Shown: in pieces, positions 29,661-37,812 of the stretch
Layout: each line of letters starts with the position of its first letter
How positions within the stretch are numbered: the first letter of the stretch is position 1
Virus record (IMG/VR): IMGVR_UViG_3300032053_000104
Coordinates: 1 to 53,283 of that record
DNA length: 53,283 bases
Source of the DNA: a virus
Strand: one strand, 5' to 3'
The notes under the pieces: generated by a model
What the model saw: only the letters and a program-made list of their open reading frames with translations
What the model was told of the DNA's origin: nothing
Database searches by the model: none
Translations under genes and position numbers: made by a program

Positions 29661-29879
29661 ATGTATGAAAATAATAAACGCTGGTACGTTCCCGATTTTC
29701 TTGTAACAAAAGTAGACGGTTCAAGACAGATGATTGAAGTAAAACCGCGCGAGTTAGTTAATGGCGTTATGACAAAACTCAAAGCAGAAGCAGCACGCCT
29801 GTGGTGCATTGAAAATAATGCTGAATTTATTACACTTACAAAGCAAGTTTTGAAGGAATTAGGCATAATTGTCAAATAA
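29661..29879 (+). CDS. Mini PD-(D/E)XK nuclease domain protein (TnsA/gp4-like core)
   Basis: A 72-residue ORF containing only the catalytic core of a TnsA-like or phage head-completion-type nuclease: RWYVPDFLVTKVDGSRQMIE supplies PDF and the strand with E-V-K-P (about residues 26-28), and then comes a helix plus a final strand (NAEFITLT). The N-terminal helix carrying the extra metal-binding Glu in full-length members is missing. The frame stays open upstream to 29622 (SIFELAKH precedes the ATG) but has no standard start codon there. There is no clear ribosome-binding site, so translation may depend on reinitiation after the gene ending at 29647. It may be a functional mini-protein or a remnant of a homing-type nuclease. 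A similar ORF occurs at 34615. Confidence 0.55.
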   Translation: MYENNKRWYVPDFLVTKVDGSRQMIEVKPRELVNGVMTKLKAEAARLWCIENNAEFITLTKQVLKELGIIVK

Positions 29880-29897
29880 CAAAAAGAAGGGCACATT

Positions 29898-32240
29898 ATG
29901 TCATTAATCAAATTAACAGAAGATAAATTTGAAAGATTTACTCTTGTTACAAATCCTACAAGAACATATGCGTCATCGTCCGATGGCATAACTGGTTCTG
30001 TTTCTTTATTCTCCAGAGAAAATAGAATTCTCAAAGAAACAGAACCATATCTATCGGGTAATCATTTTGATGACACAGTAGGCGTTGAGCAGGAACTACA
30101 GTCGCTTCGAAGCTCATTTGCTAATGGCACAAATGTATTTGGCGCAGCTTCTCAATACATGAACGCTGTGTCATCAGAATCGCTTAGTGCAAGAAATAGT
30201 AAAACAATTGATGTAACACGCTTTACACCAGGTACGTCAATTAATGTCAATATGCTTAAAAAGCAAACAATACAAAATGTTTTATTGCCAAACTATCGCG
30301 GCACTTATCCTTCATCTGATTATGCTTACACAAATTATCATTCTATAAATTTTTTTACTGCATCATCTGTTTACTCGTCAACAGCTTTTATTTATCCCAT
30401 CTCTTATAGCGGAACAACACCAATGAGTTATGCACCGACGAGTGCATTTACTCTTGACTTCTATATTAATCCAAGATATAGAACACCTACTATTAGCGGA
30501 TTTAAAGCAGGCACAATTTTTCATATTTCTTCAACTCTAGCACTTTCATTAGTAACTGGGTCGGGAGTTGATCAAAACGGTATTGCATCAAGCTTTAGAC
30601 TAATGCTCCAGCTTAGCGCAAGCGCCGACATAGCACCTTCTTTAATTGCATTAACTGGTACGAATAATTCAAGACCCGTTCCGCAAGATCTTGTCTTTCT
30701 TTCAAATGACAATGTTCTAAAATATAATACTTGGCATCACGTAGCAATACGCTGGGGCACAAGCACAGTGAATAGAGGCACTGGGTCTTTTTATATTGAT
30801 CGCGTATTGCAAGGTGAATTCAAAGTACCATCGTCATCTATCTACGGTTGTATTGGAACTGGCAATGCAGGCGCATTAATACTTGGCAATTATTACAATG
30901 GAACAACTAATAGTACTACTAAGAGTATGCATAGATTTTTTAATGCAACTGCGGCGGCAGCTGAAGGCGTAAAGCAGTATTCAGCTGCTACTGTCGATCC
31001 TGCAGCAGTTGTGTTTGATCATCCTTTAAATGCTGAATTAGCTGATGTGAAGATGTTTGGCACTTTTAGAACATTTCCACAAATAGCAACGTCATCTTAT
31101 TACGGCCCTGGCAATCTTAACGACTTGATGTTTTATGTACCTGCTTTTTTCACAAAGCAGTCAAAAGCAAGAAAAGTGCTAAGAACGCCTTTTTATTCTT
31201 CGACTCAAGAAACAAATGATCCTTTTAATACACAGTTTTCTTTTGCAGTCGATGGCCATATTCTTAATTTAGAAAATTTTACAAGAGAGTTTGTTAAGGG
31301 CGAATATCCTCGACTTTATAATCTAACAGCATCTGTTTATACGGGATCACAGGTTGCAGGTAGACATGCAAACAATTATATGTACAGCGATTGGCAGATA
31401 AGAAAAAGAAATTTGACAATTTTGCCATGTGATAACGGCAAGTTTATACCAAATTTTGAGCTTCTAATGTCAGGAACGAGTGAAATATCACCTACTTCTG
31501 GGTCTATCATGGACAGATTTGTGACAGACACTGGCGGAAGAAATCTTCAATTAATAACACTTGGAAATCTTATATCAACTGGAGTGCTGCTTACAAGTGT
31601 ATCGGGTGGTTTAGAAGTAGAAATCTATGGTGCATCACCAGAAGATCCTACCATTATACCAAGTACAGTGCCATGTGTCTTTCAGAGAACAAGAGATTCA
31701 TCATCGAATGATATCGTCATATTTGATATTTCAAATATGTTTTATGGTAGAAGAATACTGCCAGGTTCTTTGACTATAACTGATGCTGCATTGACAGGAT
31801 CAAGCGGAAAAGTCGGAATGACTTTGCAAGACGACGGCCACGGAACACTATATCGTGCTGATGCCGTGGGAGATCATGCAAAATGGAATTCAGTCGGGAC
31901 AGTATTTTATAATGAAGGGATTGTTGTAATAAAGTCGCCAAACATACCTCTCTTTGGAAAGGATTCATTTGAACTAGAGTTCAAAGGTGAAAGACAGATT
32001 TATGTGCAAAGAGTTAATGTAACTGCGCCAGGCGGAATGATTAATTCTTCTTCCAATCCCAACTTTGTTGATTCGCCGCCGACAGGAAATGCAAATGATG
32101 CAGACGAAAGTTTCGTTTACATAACTGGCATCTTGCTGCATGATGAAAATATGAATGTTGTCGCGCGAACAAATTTAGCGCAGCCGATCATTAAGCGTAG
32201 CACGGATAAAATACAATTCAGAATTAAGTTGGACTGGTAA
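29898..32240 (+). CDS. LamG-containing virion protein, second member of the paralogous pair
   Basis: A 780-residue protein preceded by AAGAAGG. After a 150-residue N-terminus comes a LamG/concanavalin-like domain at about 175-360 (AFTLDFYINPRY, YNTWHHVAIRWG, GSFYIDRVLQGEF, ALILGNYYNG, DVKMFGTFRTFPQ). The C-terminal third (about 580-780) is homologous to the protein at 28415 and ends in RIKLDW. The two appear to be a duplication in which this copy gained a lectin-like domain, suggesting a surface-exposed version of the same attachment protein. Confidence 0.6.
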   Translation: MSLIKLTEDKFERFTLVTNPTRTYASSSDGITGSVSLFSRENRILKETEPYLSGNHFDDTVGVEQELQSLRSSFANGTNVFGAASQYMNAVSSESLSARNSKTIDVTRFTPGTSINVNMLKKQTIQNVLLPNYRGTYPSSDYAYTNYHSINFFTASSVYSSTAFIYPISYSGTTPMSYAPTSAFTLDFYINPRYRTPTISGFKAGTIFHISSTLALSLVTGSGVDQNGIASSFRLMLQLSASADIAPSLIALTGTNNSRPVPQDLVFLSNDNVLKYNTWHHVAIRWGTSTVNRGTGSFYIDRVLQGEFKVPSSSIYGCIGTGNAGALILGNYYNGTTNSTTKSMHRFFNATAAAAEGVKQYSAATVDPAAVVFDHPLNAELADVKMFGTFRTFPQIATSSYYGPGNLNDLMFYVPAFFTKQSKARKVLRTPFYSSTQETNDPFNTQFSFAVDGHILNLENFTREFVKGEYPRLYNLTASVYTGSQVAGRHANNYMYSDWQIRKRNLTILPCDNGKFIPNFELLMSGTSEISPTSGSIMDRFVTDTGGRNLQLITLGNLISTGVLLTSVSGGLEVEIYGASPEDPTIIPSTVPCVFQRTRDSSSNDIVIFDISNMFYGRRILPGSLTITDAALTGSSGKVGMTLQDDGHGTLYRADAVGDHAKWNSVGTVFYNEGIVVIKSPNIPLFGKDSFELEFKGERQIYVQRVNVTAPGGMINSSSNPNFVDSPPTGNANDADESFVYITGILLHDENMNVVARTNLAQPIIKRSTDKIQFRIKLDW

Positions 32241-32241
32241 A

Positions 32242-32817
32242 GTGGAACAAATAGTGTTAGGCCTAGATATCTCAACAAAGACTGTAGGGTGGTCTCTTAT
32301 ACACCCGGCAAGTTTTTTGCCAACGCTTGGGTATATCACATTAGGCGATTATAAAAATCTCTACCAGAAGGCATCTGAGTTCAAGCGCCAAATCGAAAAA
32401 ATCATTATTGAAAATAATGTTACGCACATAGCTATTGAAGAAGATTTAAAGAAATTTACTCGTGGAAAGTCTTCTGCCACGACAATACAGATATTATCAA
32501 AATTCAATGGAATGTCTTCTTATATAGTTTATGACATTATGGGTAAACCACCAATTCATATCAATGTAACAGATGCCAGAAAATTAGCAAAGTGTAAGAT
32601 TGTTAGACAAAAAACGAAGAAAGATAAAAAAGTAAAACAGCAAGTATTTGAACAAATAACTGAAAAGTTGAATGAGTATCCCTGGCCGAAGAAGAAAATG
32701 AAATCTGGACCCCGTAAGGGGGAAGAAGTCATGATCGATGAATGCTACGATATGGTTGATGCGTATGTAATATCCATTGCGGGAAAGATTCTTATAACCA
32801 AAATCGAAGAAAGTTAA
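32242..32817 (+). CDS. RuvC-like Holliday junction resolvase (RNase H fold)
   Basis: A 191-residue protein beginning at GTG one base after the preceding stop. The acidic residues of the RuvC/RNase-H fold are in place: D9 in GLDISTKTVGWS, E66-E67 in THIAIEE, and the C-terminal D170/D173 in YDMVDAYVI. The length is close to cellular RuvC (about 173 aa). It has a basic insert (about 117-160, rich in Lys). The role would be cutting branched recombination intermediates before packaging, which in T4 is done by the unrelated endonuclease VII (gp49). It directly precedes the primase and gp47/46 genes, which supports a DNA-metabolism role. Confidence 0.8.
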   Translation: MEQIVLGLDISTKTVGWSLIHPASFLPTLGYITLGDYKNLYQKASEFKRQIEKIIIENNVTHIAIEEDLKKFTRGKSSATTIQILSKFNGMSSYIVYDIMGKPPIHINVTDARKLAKCKIVRQKTKKDKKVKQQVFEQITEKLNEYPWPKKKMKSGPRKGEEVMIDECYDMVDAYVISIAGKILITKIEES

Positions 32818-32831
32818 AACTATTATTTTGA

Positions 32832-32840
32832 TGTTATAAT
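32832..32840 (+). promoter_or_regulatory. Candidate extended -10 promoter, possibly giving a leaderless primase mRNA
   Basis: TG-T-TATAAT is a perfect extended -10 element in the short gap before the primase. Initiation 6-7 bases downstream would fall at about 32846-32848, at or next to the GTG start at 32847. No ribosome-binding site is present and no good -35 (TTGACA) lies upstream. Host sigma-70-type recognition is inferred. Confidence 0.35.
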
Positions 32841-32846
32841 TGAATT

Positions 32847-33836
32847 GTGAATATTCCTGCAAAAATCGCATTTCTTAAGCATGCGTTTAATGGCGCAAAT
32901 ATTGCACATGATGGTGTGAATATTGCTGTTGCGTGTCCAAATCAAGAATGTCTTTCTTCAAAAGAAGGAAAGCGGAAATTTTCAATTCATGTCGGAACTG
33001 ATAAATCACATTGTTGGGTTTGCGGATTTAAAACTAAGAAGAATTTATTACCTGCTTTAAGAAAAGTGTGCTCTCGCGAAGAATTGCGAGAATATATGGA
33101 TAAATTTCTTCCCGATGCTGCATCTTTAAAGGATGCTTACGATCTGGAGGAAATAAAAGATAATGAAATTGTTAAAATTCCTGATGACTTTAAGTTATTA
33201 GCTTCAAATATGACTTCACGTGATCCAATTATAAAAGAATCAATAACATATTTGTTTAAACGCGGCCTCTATGAGCGTGACTTGTGGTATTATAAATTCG
33301 GCGTATCACAACACAGTCAATTTCATAGAAGGGTAATTATGCCATCTTTTGACGAAGACGGAAATTTAAATTACTTCACTGCGAGGGCAATTGATGACAA
33401 AACACGGCTAAAGTATTTTAATGCGACGGCAGATAAGATCGTGAATATCTTTAATGAGGTCAATATCGACTGGAGTCAACCTCTTACAATCGTAGAAGGC
33501 CCATTTGATCTCACAAAATGCGATGATAATGCAACGTGTTTGTTGGGATCAACTCTCTCTGAAGATTATTTACTTTTTTGGAAAATTGTTCAAAATAAAA
33601 CACCTGTTTTACTTGGTTTAGACGCTGACGTGCAGAAGAAAACAGCCAAGTTAGTGAAGCTACTTCAGTCATATGACGTTGATGTCAAAATTATTGATAC
33701 GGGAAATTTCGCCGATATCGGCGAAATGACGAAAGAAGATTTTTTGGTATCAAAGCAAAATGCATGTGCCTTAAGTGATTCTGATATTTTAAGAAACAAG
33801 ATATCATCGATGTCGATGAAAACGAAAAGAACATAA
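32847..33836 (+). CDS. 61: DNA primase (gp61-like)
   Basis: A 329-residue protein, close to T4 gp61 (342 aa), which makes RNA primers with the gp41 helicase. The N-terminal zinc-binding domain has C30-x4-C35 and C56-x2-C59. The TOPRIM catalytic region shows E217 in LTIVEGPFD and D259/D261 in LLGLDADVQKK. The start is GTG 32847; there is no Shine-Dalgarno sequence, and an extended -10 lies just upstream. No helicase gene is in the window. The gene is followed by gp47/46-like genes. The final 30 residues (about 300-329) are polar and poorly defined. Confidence 0.85.
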   Translation: MNIPAKIAFLKHAFNGANIAHDGVNIAVACPNQECLSSKEGKRKFSIHVGTDKSHCWVCGFKTKKNLLPALRKVCSREELREYMDKFLPDAASLKDAYDLEEIKDNEIVKIPDDFKLLASNMTSRDPIIKESITYLFKRGLYERDLWYYKFGVSQHSQFHRRVIMPSFDEDGNLNYFTARAIDDKTRLKYFNATADKIVNIFNEVNIDWSQPLTIVEGPFDLTKCDDNATCLLGSTLSEDYLLFWKIVQNKTPVLLGLDADVQKKTAKLVKLLQSYDVDVKIIDTGNFADIGEMTKEDFLVSKQNACALSDSDILRNKISSMSMKTKRT

Positions 33837-33855
33837 ATTTAGGAGAGTTGTACAA

Positions 33856-33966
33856 ATTCACAAGAAATGGATCACAGATCGAGAACAAGATATATGGTTT
33901 GCTGAAAACAGTTTGAAACTCATAAGAATTACAGACGCGGAATTTAAAAACGGGAGACGATTATGA
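33856..33966 (+). CDS. Candidate 36-aa ORF with non-standard start, Vsr/DUF559-like fragment
   Basis: Between the primase and gp47 a frame is open from 33820 to the TGA at 33964-33966, which overlaps the gp47 ATG as ATGA, the usual sign of coupled genes. It lacks ATG, GTG or TTG; AUU at 33856 has AGGAG (33841-33845) about 10 bases upstream. The product would begin HKKWITDREQDIWFAE and continue LKLIRITDAEFKN, which fits the C-terminal half of Vsr/DUF559-fold nucleases ('H......D..RD..L...g~~viR~t..ev'). The N-terminal half with its catalytic acidic residues is absent. It could be a remnant of a homing nuclease, a real small protein, or chance. Confidence 0.3.
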   Translation: MHKKWITDREQDIWFAENSLKLIRITDAEFKNGRRL

Positions 33967-34625
33967 AATGTGTTCATATGGCAGATATTCATTGGAGGGG
34001 AATGGCGCGCCACAAAGAATATCGAGAAGCATTCACTAAGTGTTTCGCACAGCTAAACGCAATAAATCCTGATATCATCTATATTGGCGGCGACATTGTT
34101 CATAGCAAGACACAAGGAATATCACCAGAGTTGATTGAAAATTTGGCGTGGTGGTTTACAGAATTAGCAAAAATTGCGCCTACACATGTTATTCTTGGAA
34201 ATCACGATGGCATTCTTACTAATGAAGATCGTCAAGACACAATTACACCCGTAATTGAAGCACTTAATAATCCAAGAATAACGCTTTATAAGCAGAGCGG
34301 CCTTTATCCAACTGGCATAAAGGGCTTTAATTGGGCAGTTTTTTCATGTTTTGATGAAAAATCATGGAAAGATGTCAAACCACGCTTGGGCGATGTCAAT
34401 ATTGCCTTATTTCATGGTGCTGTCTGGGGATCAATGACAGATGCTGATTGGAAGCTAGAGGGCGAAACAGACGTCAAATTTTTTGATGGTTATGATATGG
34501 TAATGCTTGGAGACATACACAAAATGCAAAGTGTCGGCAGCAAAGAAATTGAAATCATTATTGATGAAAAAGATTTGTACCTTTATCCCGACGCAGTTAT
34601 TTTAGAAAAAATAGATGATATTTGA
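33963..34625 (+). CDS. 47: gp47-like (SbcD/Mre11) nuclease, N-terminal catalytic part only
   Basis: A 220-residue calcineurin-type metallophosphoesterase with all five metal-binding motifs: ADIH (D8, H10), GGDIVHS (D44), LGNHD (N80, H81, D82), LFHG (H151) and LGDIHK (D184, H186). T4 gp47 has 339 residues. Here homology stops just after the last motif, and the last 28 or so residues (from GSKEIEI to EKIDDI) do not look like gp47. The missing piece, starting around PHAYYSGSVIQQNHGE, is found at the N-terminus of the next-but-one gene, fused to gp46, in the same reading frame about 310 bases downstream. The two parts probably reassociate to form the recombination nuclease, but this is inferred. 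Confidence 0.8.
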   Translation: MKCVHMADIHWRGMARHKEYREAFTKCFAQLNAINPDIIYIGGDIVHSKTQGISPELIENLAWWFTELAKIAPTHVILGNHDGILTNEDRQDTITPVIEALNNPRITLYKQSGLYPTGIKGFNWAVFSCFDEKSWKDVKPRLGDVNIALFHGAVWGSMTDADWKLEGETDVKFFDGYDMVMLGDIHKMQSVGSKEIEIIIDEKDLYLYPDAVILEKIDDI

Positions 34626-34839
34626 TTTATTCATAATAGAATATGAATTTCAAGGAAAGAAAAAGAAATATTTTCCTGACTTTGCAATAACATACAATGA
34701 CAAGATATGCATAGAAGAAGTCAAGGGATGGGTTCAAAAAAACGATCAAGAAAAGTTTAATATAAAGTGCAAAGCTGCTTTTGATTTTTGTTTTAAAAAC
34801 AGCTTAGTATATGTTATTAGCTTCATGAAAAGGAAATAA
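34615..34839 (+). CDS. Mini PD-(D/E)XK nuclease ORF inserted within gp47
   Basis: A 74-residue ORF in another frame, overlapping the end of the gp47 N-terminal fragment by 11 bases. Its core KKKYFPDFAITYNDK, then CIEEVKGW, carries the PD...ExK catalytic pattern (PDF at about 21-23, E-V-K at about 36-38), followed by a Lys/Phe-rich helix and a terminal strand (LVYVISF). It corresponds to the ORF at 29661 and to phage DUF1064/TnsA-like nucleases reduced to the central sheet. It occupies the break in gp47, as a homing endonuclease gene would. The ribosome-binding site is weak. Whether so small a protein is active alone is doubtful; dimerisation or a remnant state are both possible. Confidence 0.55.
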   Translation: MIFDLFIIEYEFQGKKKKYFPDFAITYNDKICIEEVKGWVQKNDQEKFNIKCKAAFDFCFKNSLVYVISFMKRK

Positions 34840-34841
34840 AT

Positions 34842-37433
34842 TTGGCAAAGTTAAAAATTAGATTTAAAAAGCCGCATGCATATTATAGTGGTAGCGTTAT
34901 ACAACAAAATCATGGTGAATCAATTGACAAGGGCTTTCTTGTTTGGAATATAAGAAGCCGTGATGACTTTGATGTTGATTTTCACGTTGTAGAACCTGTT
35001 CACCCTTACGTAACGATAGACTGGAAGGGTAATGTTTCTTCAACTGCGGCTCAGGCAAATAATTTCCCATTGGGATCAAGAATTAGAGTTAGATCAAATG
35101 AGGCAATTCACAATGTTGAATGGAAGCAACTAAAAAGCGAACTCGAAAAAACATTTAATGCAGAAGAAGTTGTATCTAAGAATGAACTTGATGCAGACGT
35201 TAAAAAGATTAAAGCGGGTGATGTCGCACTCATGAAGGATGACTTGCGCGACCCTGATACTATGATTGGCATTTTAAATCGTTACTTTGAATCAGAAAAA
35301 GCAACTCCAGAAGAGATGAAGTCGCTTGAATCTGTCGTAAGAGAAACGGTTAAAGCAGCAGCAAAAGATGATGATGTTACGCACGGATCAAAGTGGTCAA
35401 TTAAAAAATTGGAATTTGATAACACATTCATTTATGGTGCAAATAATGTTATCGATTTTCATTCACTTCCGGGTATAACGGGTATCTTTGGTAAAAATGC
35501 TAAAGGAAAATCATCAATCGTCGGAACGCTGATGTATACGCTTTTTAACACAACAGATAGAGGCGCAGTAAAGAATCTTTTTGTTATTAATGCAAGAAAG
35601 AATTACTGTCTTTCAAAGGCAACTGTTGAAGTTAATGGTGAAACATACAGATTTGAAAGACAAACTGTAAAGCATGAAGAACGAGATGGATCTGATGGCG
35701 CTTTGACAAATTTGAACATATTAAGAGTTGACAATGAGGGAAACGTTGTTGAAGATCAAAGCGCAGAACAGAGAAAAGTTTCTGAAACAGTTATAAGAAA
35801 TAAAATCGGTTTAGCAGAAGATTTTCTTTTAACAAGCCTTGCATCGCAAGGAGAAATGAATGCGTTTATTTCTAAAAAGAACACTGCAAGAAAGGCAATT
35901 CTCACAAGATTCTTGGGACTTGATATTTTTGATCGAATGTCAGAGCACCTGCGCGACGAAAGCAAAATCCTTCAGACGCAAATGAAGAAGTTTCCTGATC
36001 GCGATTGGGACGCAATGATAAAAGACAAGCAGGATGAAATTACGAATGCAAATGAAAGAATTGAGCAAATTCAGCAGTTGCTTTTAACGTATCGAGAAAA
36101 AGAAAAGAATGAACAAATAAAACTTCATACAAACTTCCCAGATACAGATAAAATTGTTACGCAGACAGAAGTAGATGATCAAGAAGACGCTGTTATAAGA
36201 ATGCAAAATAAGTTCTCTGCAACAGAGAACAATATTAAGAATGTTAATACAGAAATAGAGAAGATTCGTTTTGATCAATCAGAATTGTCTTCTTTAAAGT
36301 CAAAAATTGACATTGACGCACTCCGCTCGTCTGCAAATTCGCTTAGAGAAATTGAGAAAACACTTGTCAATTTAAAGCACGCACACGAAAAAGAGCTAAC
36401 AACGCTAAAGGGACAAGAGCGATCAGTTGAAAAGTTAAATGAAGTACCTTGCGAAGATTTGTTCCCAACGTGTAAATTCATTAAAGAATCTCATGAAAAT
36501 AAGCTTAAGATTAATGAGCAAAGACAGAAAGCAACTGATACACTTACACAAGTGAATGAAATTCATAAAAGCATTGAAGAACTTAAATTGCTTGATATCG
36601 ATAATCAAATTGACATGTATAACACATACACGTCAAAGGCAAATGTTTATTCTTTGTTATTAGCAAAAAAAGAATCAGAAGCAGTACAGCTTGCAGCGAA
36701 CAATATCGTTCTGCAGACAAAAATTGATGCTGCAAAAAATGAACTTGATGCGCTTAAGAAACAAATAATTAGCGAAGTTGTTAATGAAGAAATTACTAAG
36801 ATGAAGCAGAGCCTTAAGAATCTTCGCAATAAAATTACTGAAATTGATGCAGAGCAGCTTATGATTGCAAGTAGAACGGGCGCATCTATGAATACGATTG
36901 TTGCGCTTGAAGCAGAAAAGTTAACATTTATTGAAACAAAATCAAAATGGAAAATTTATGAATTGTTGATGGGTGCTGTATCTAAGCGCGGCGTACCTTT
37001 GCAAATCATCATGTCACAATTGCCCGCGATTAATGCAGAAATTGCTAAAATTCTACAAAATGTAGTAACATTTACTGTTGAGCTCGAAGCAGACATTAAT
37101 TCAAATGAAATGGATGTATTTATTAACTACGGTGATTCTAGAAGAATTATTGAAGTTGCGTCTGGCATGGAAAAAATGATTGCATCTCTTGCAATACGTG
37201 TAGCGCTTATCAATGTTTCTTCATTGCCAAAAACAGATATGTTGATTATTGATGAAGGCTTTGGCACACTTGATGATACAAATGTTGAAGCATGTAATAG
37301 ATTACTCTTATCACTTAAGAAGTGGTTTAGAAGCATACTGATTATTACACATATTGATGGCGTCAAAGATGTTGTTGACAACGTTATAGACATAACAAGT
37401 GAAGGTTTAGATGCAAGAGTCGTTTATGAATAA
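34842..37433 (+). CDS. 46: gp47 C-terminal domain fused to gp46 (SbcC/Rad50-like ATPase)
   Basis: An 863-residue protein; T4 gp46 has 560. Residues about 9-180 are the C-terminal capping part of gp47 (YYSGSVIQQNHGE, KGFLVWNI). The gp46 part starts at about 184 with KWSIKKLEFDNTFIYG. Walker A is GIFGKNAKGKSS (about 214-225), the ABC signature is near ASGMEKMIASLAIRVAL, and Walker B/D-loop is MLIIDEGFGTLDD. Long coiled coils flank a hook in which the cysteines are spaced C537-x6-C544 (CEDLFPTC) rather than C-x2-C. The start is TTG 34842 with AGGAAA upstream. It works with the gp47 fragment in double-strand break end processing. Confidence 0.85.
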   Translation: MAKLKIRFKKPHAYYSGSVIQQNHGESIDKGFLVWNIRSRDDFDVDFHVVEPVHPYVTIDWKGNVSSTAAQANNFPLGSRIRVRSNEAIHNVEWKQLKSELEKTFNAEEVVSKNELDADVKKIKAGDVALMKDDLRDPDTMIGILNRYFESEKATPEEMKSLESVVRETVKAAAKDDDVTHGSKWSIKKLEFDNTFIYGANNVIDFHSLPGITGIFGKNAKGKSSIVGTLMYTLFNTTDRGAVKNLFVINARKNYCLSKATVEVNGETYRFERQTVKHEERDGSDGALTNLNILRVDNEGNVVEDQSAEQRKVSETVIRNKIGLAEDFLLTSLASQGEMNAFISKKNTARKAILTRFLGLDIFDRMSEHLRDESKILQTQMKKFPDRDWDAMIKDKQDEITNANERIEQIQQLLLTYREKEKNEQIKLHTNFPDTDKIVTQTEVDDQEDAVIRMQNKFSATENNIKNVNTEIEKIRFDQSELSSLKSKIDIDALRSSANSLREIEKTLVNLKHAHEKELTTLKGQERSVEKLNEVPCEDLFPTCKFIKESHENKLKINEQRQKATDTLTQVNEIHKSIEELKLLDIDNQIDMYNTYTSKANVYSLLLAKKESEAVQLAANNIVLQTKIDAAKNELDALKKQIISEVVNEEITKMKQSLKNLRNKITEIDAEQLMIASRTGASMNTIVALEAEKLTFIETKSKWKIYELLMGAVSKRGVPLQIIMSQLPAINAEIAKILQNVVTFTVELEADINSNEMDVFINYGDSRRIIEVASGMEKMIASLAIRVALINVSSLPKTDMLIIDEGFGTLDDTNVEACNRLLLSLKKWFRSILIITHIDGVKDVVDNVIDITSEGLDARVVYE

Positions 37434-37749
37434 ATGGTATCCGAGGTTAGGTGACTATCTTTGGCGGGATTGTGTAAATGGTAAGACGACTGATGTCAAC
37501 GATATTAGAATAATCGTTCCTTTAGAAGGTTATGATCCCGTGCCAATGTTTTGTGGAATTTGCGATTTTCCGATGAGAACATCAGATGACTTGCTTTCAT
37601 TTAGAAAATTTGAGTGTTGCGAAGGTTGTATGCTTGAATGGGCAGAGGCACGCCAAATAGAATGGAAAAATGGATGGCGCCCACAAGAAGAAGCTGTCGA
37701 GCAGTATCGCAAGGAAAGAATTCAAAAAGAACAATTGCGTAGAATTTGA
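37426..37749 (+). CDS. Small zinc-ribbon protein, function unknown
   Basis: A 107-residue protein. I prefer ATG 37426, which overlaps the gp46 stop, over an in-frame ATG at 37411. Cysteines C43-x2-C46 (FCGIC) and C64, C65, C68 (CCEGC) form a four-cysteine zinc site around a short loop. The C-terminal half is a charged helix (QIEWKNGWRPQEEAVEQYRK). It might bind DNA, RNA polymerase or a packaging partner. It lies between recombination and packaging genes, so a role in late transcription or packaging is conceivable, but nothing shows it directly. Confidence 0.55.
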   Translation: MNKWYPRLGDYLWRDCVNGKTTDVNDIRIIVPLEGYDPVPMFCGICDFPMRTSDDLLSFRKFECCEGCMLEWAEARQIEWKNGWRPQEEAVEQYRKERIQKEQLRRI

Positions 37750-37812
37750 TCTAAGTTTATTAGCAAAGCCATATGTATGAATGGAACTTTGTTAAGAACA
37801 CGAGGATCAATA

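Noticed and set aside
34540-34870. Group I intron or split intein inside gp47
   Set aside because: I could not see P7-type core pairings, the flanks have no N-terminal Cys block or C-terminal His-Asn, and each piece has its own stop/start signals. A gene insertion fits better, although an intron is not excluded without folding.
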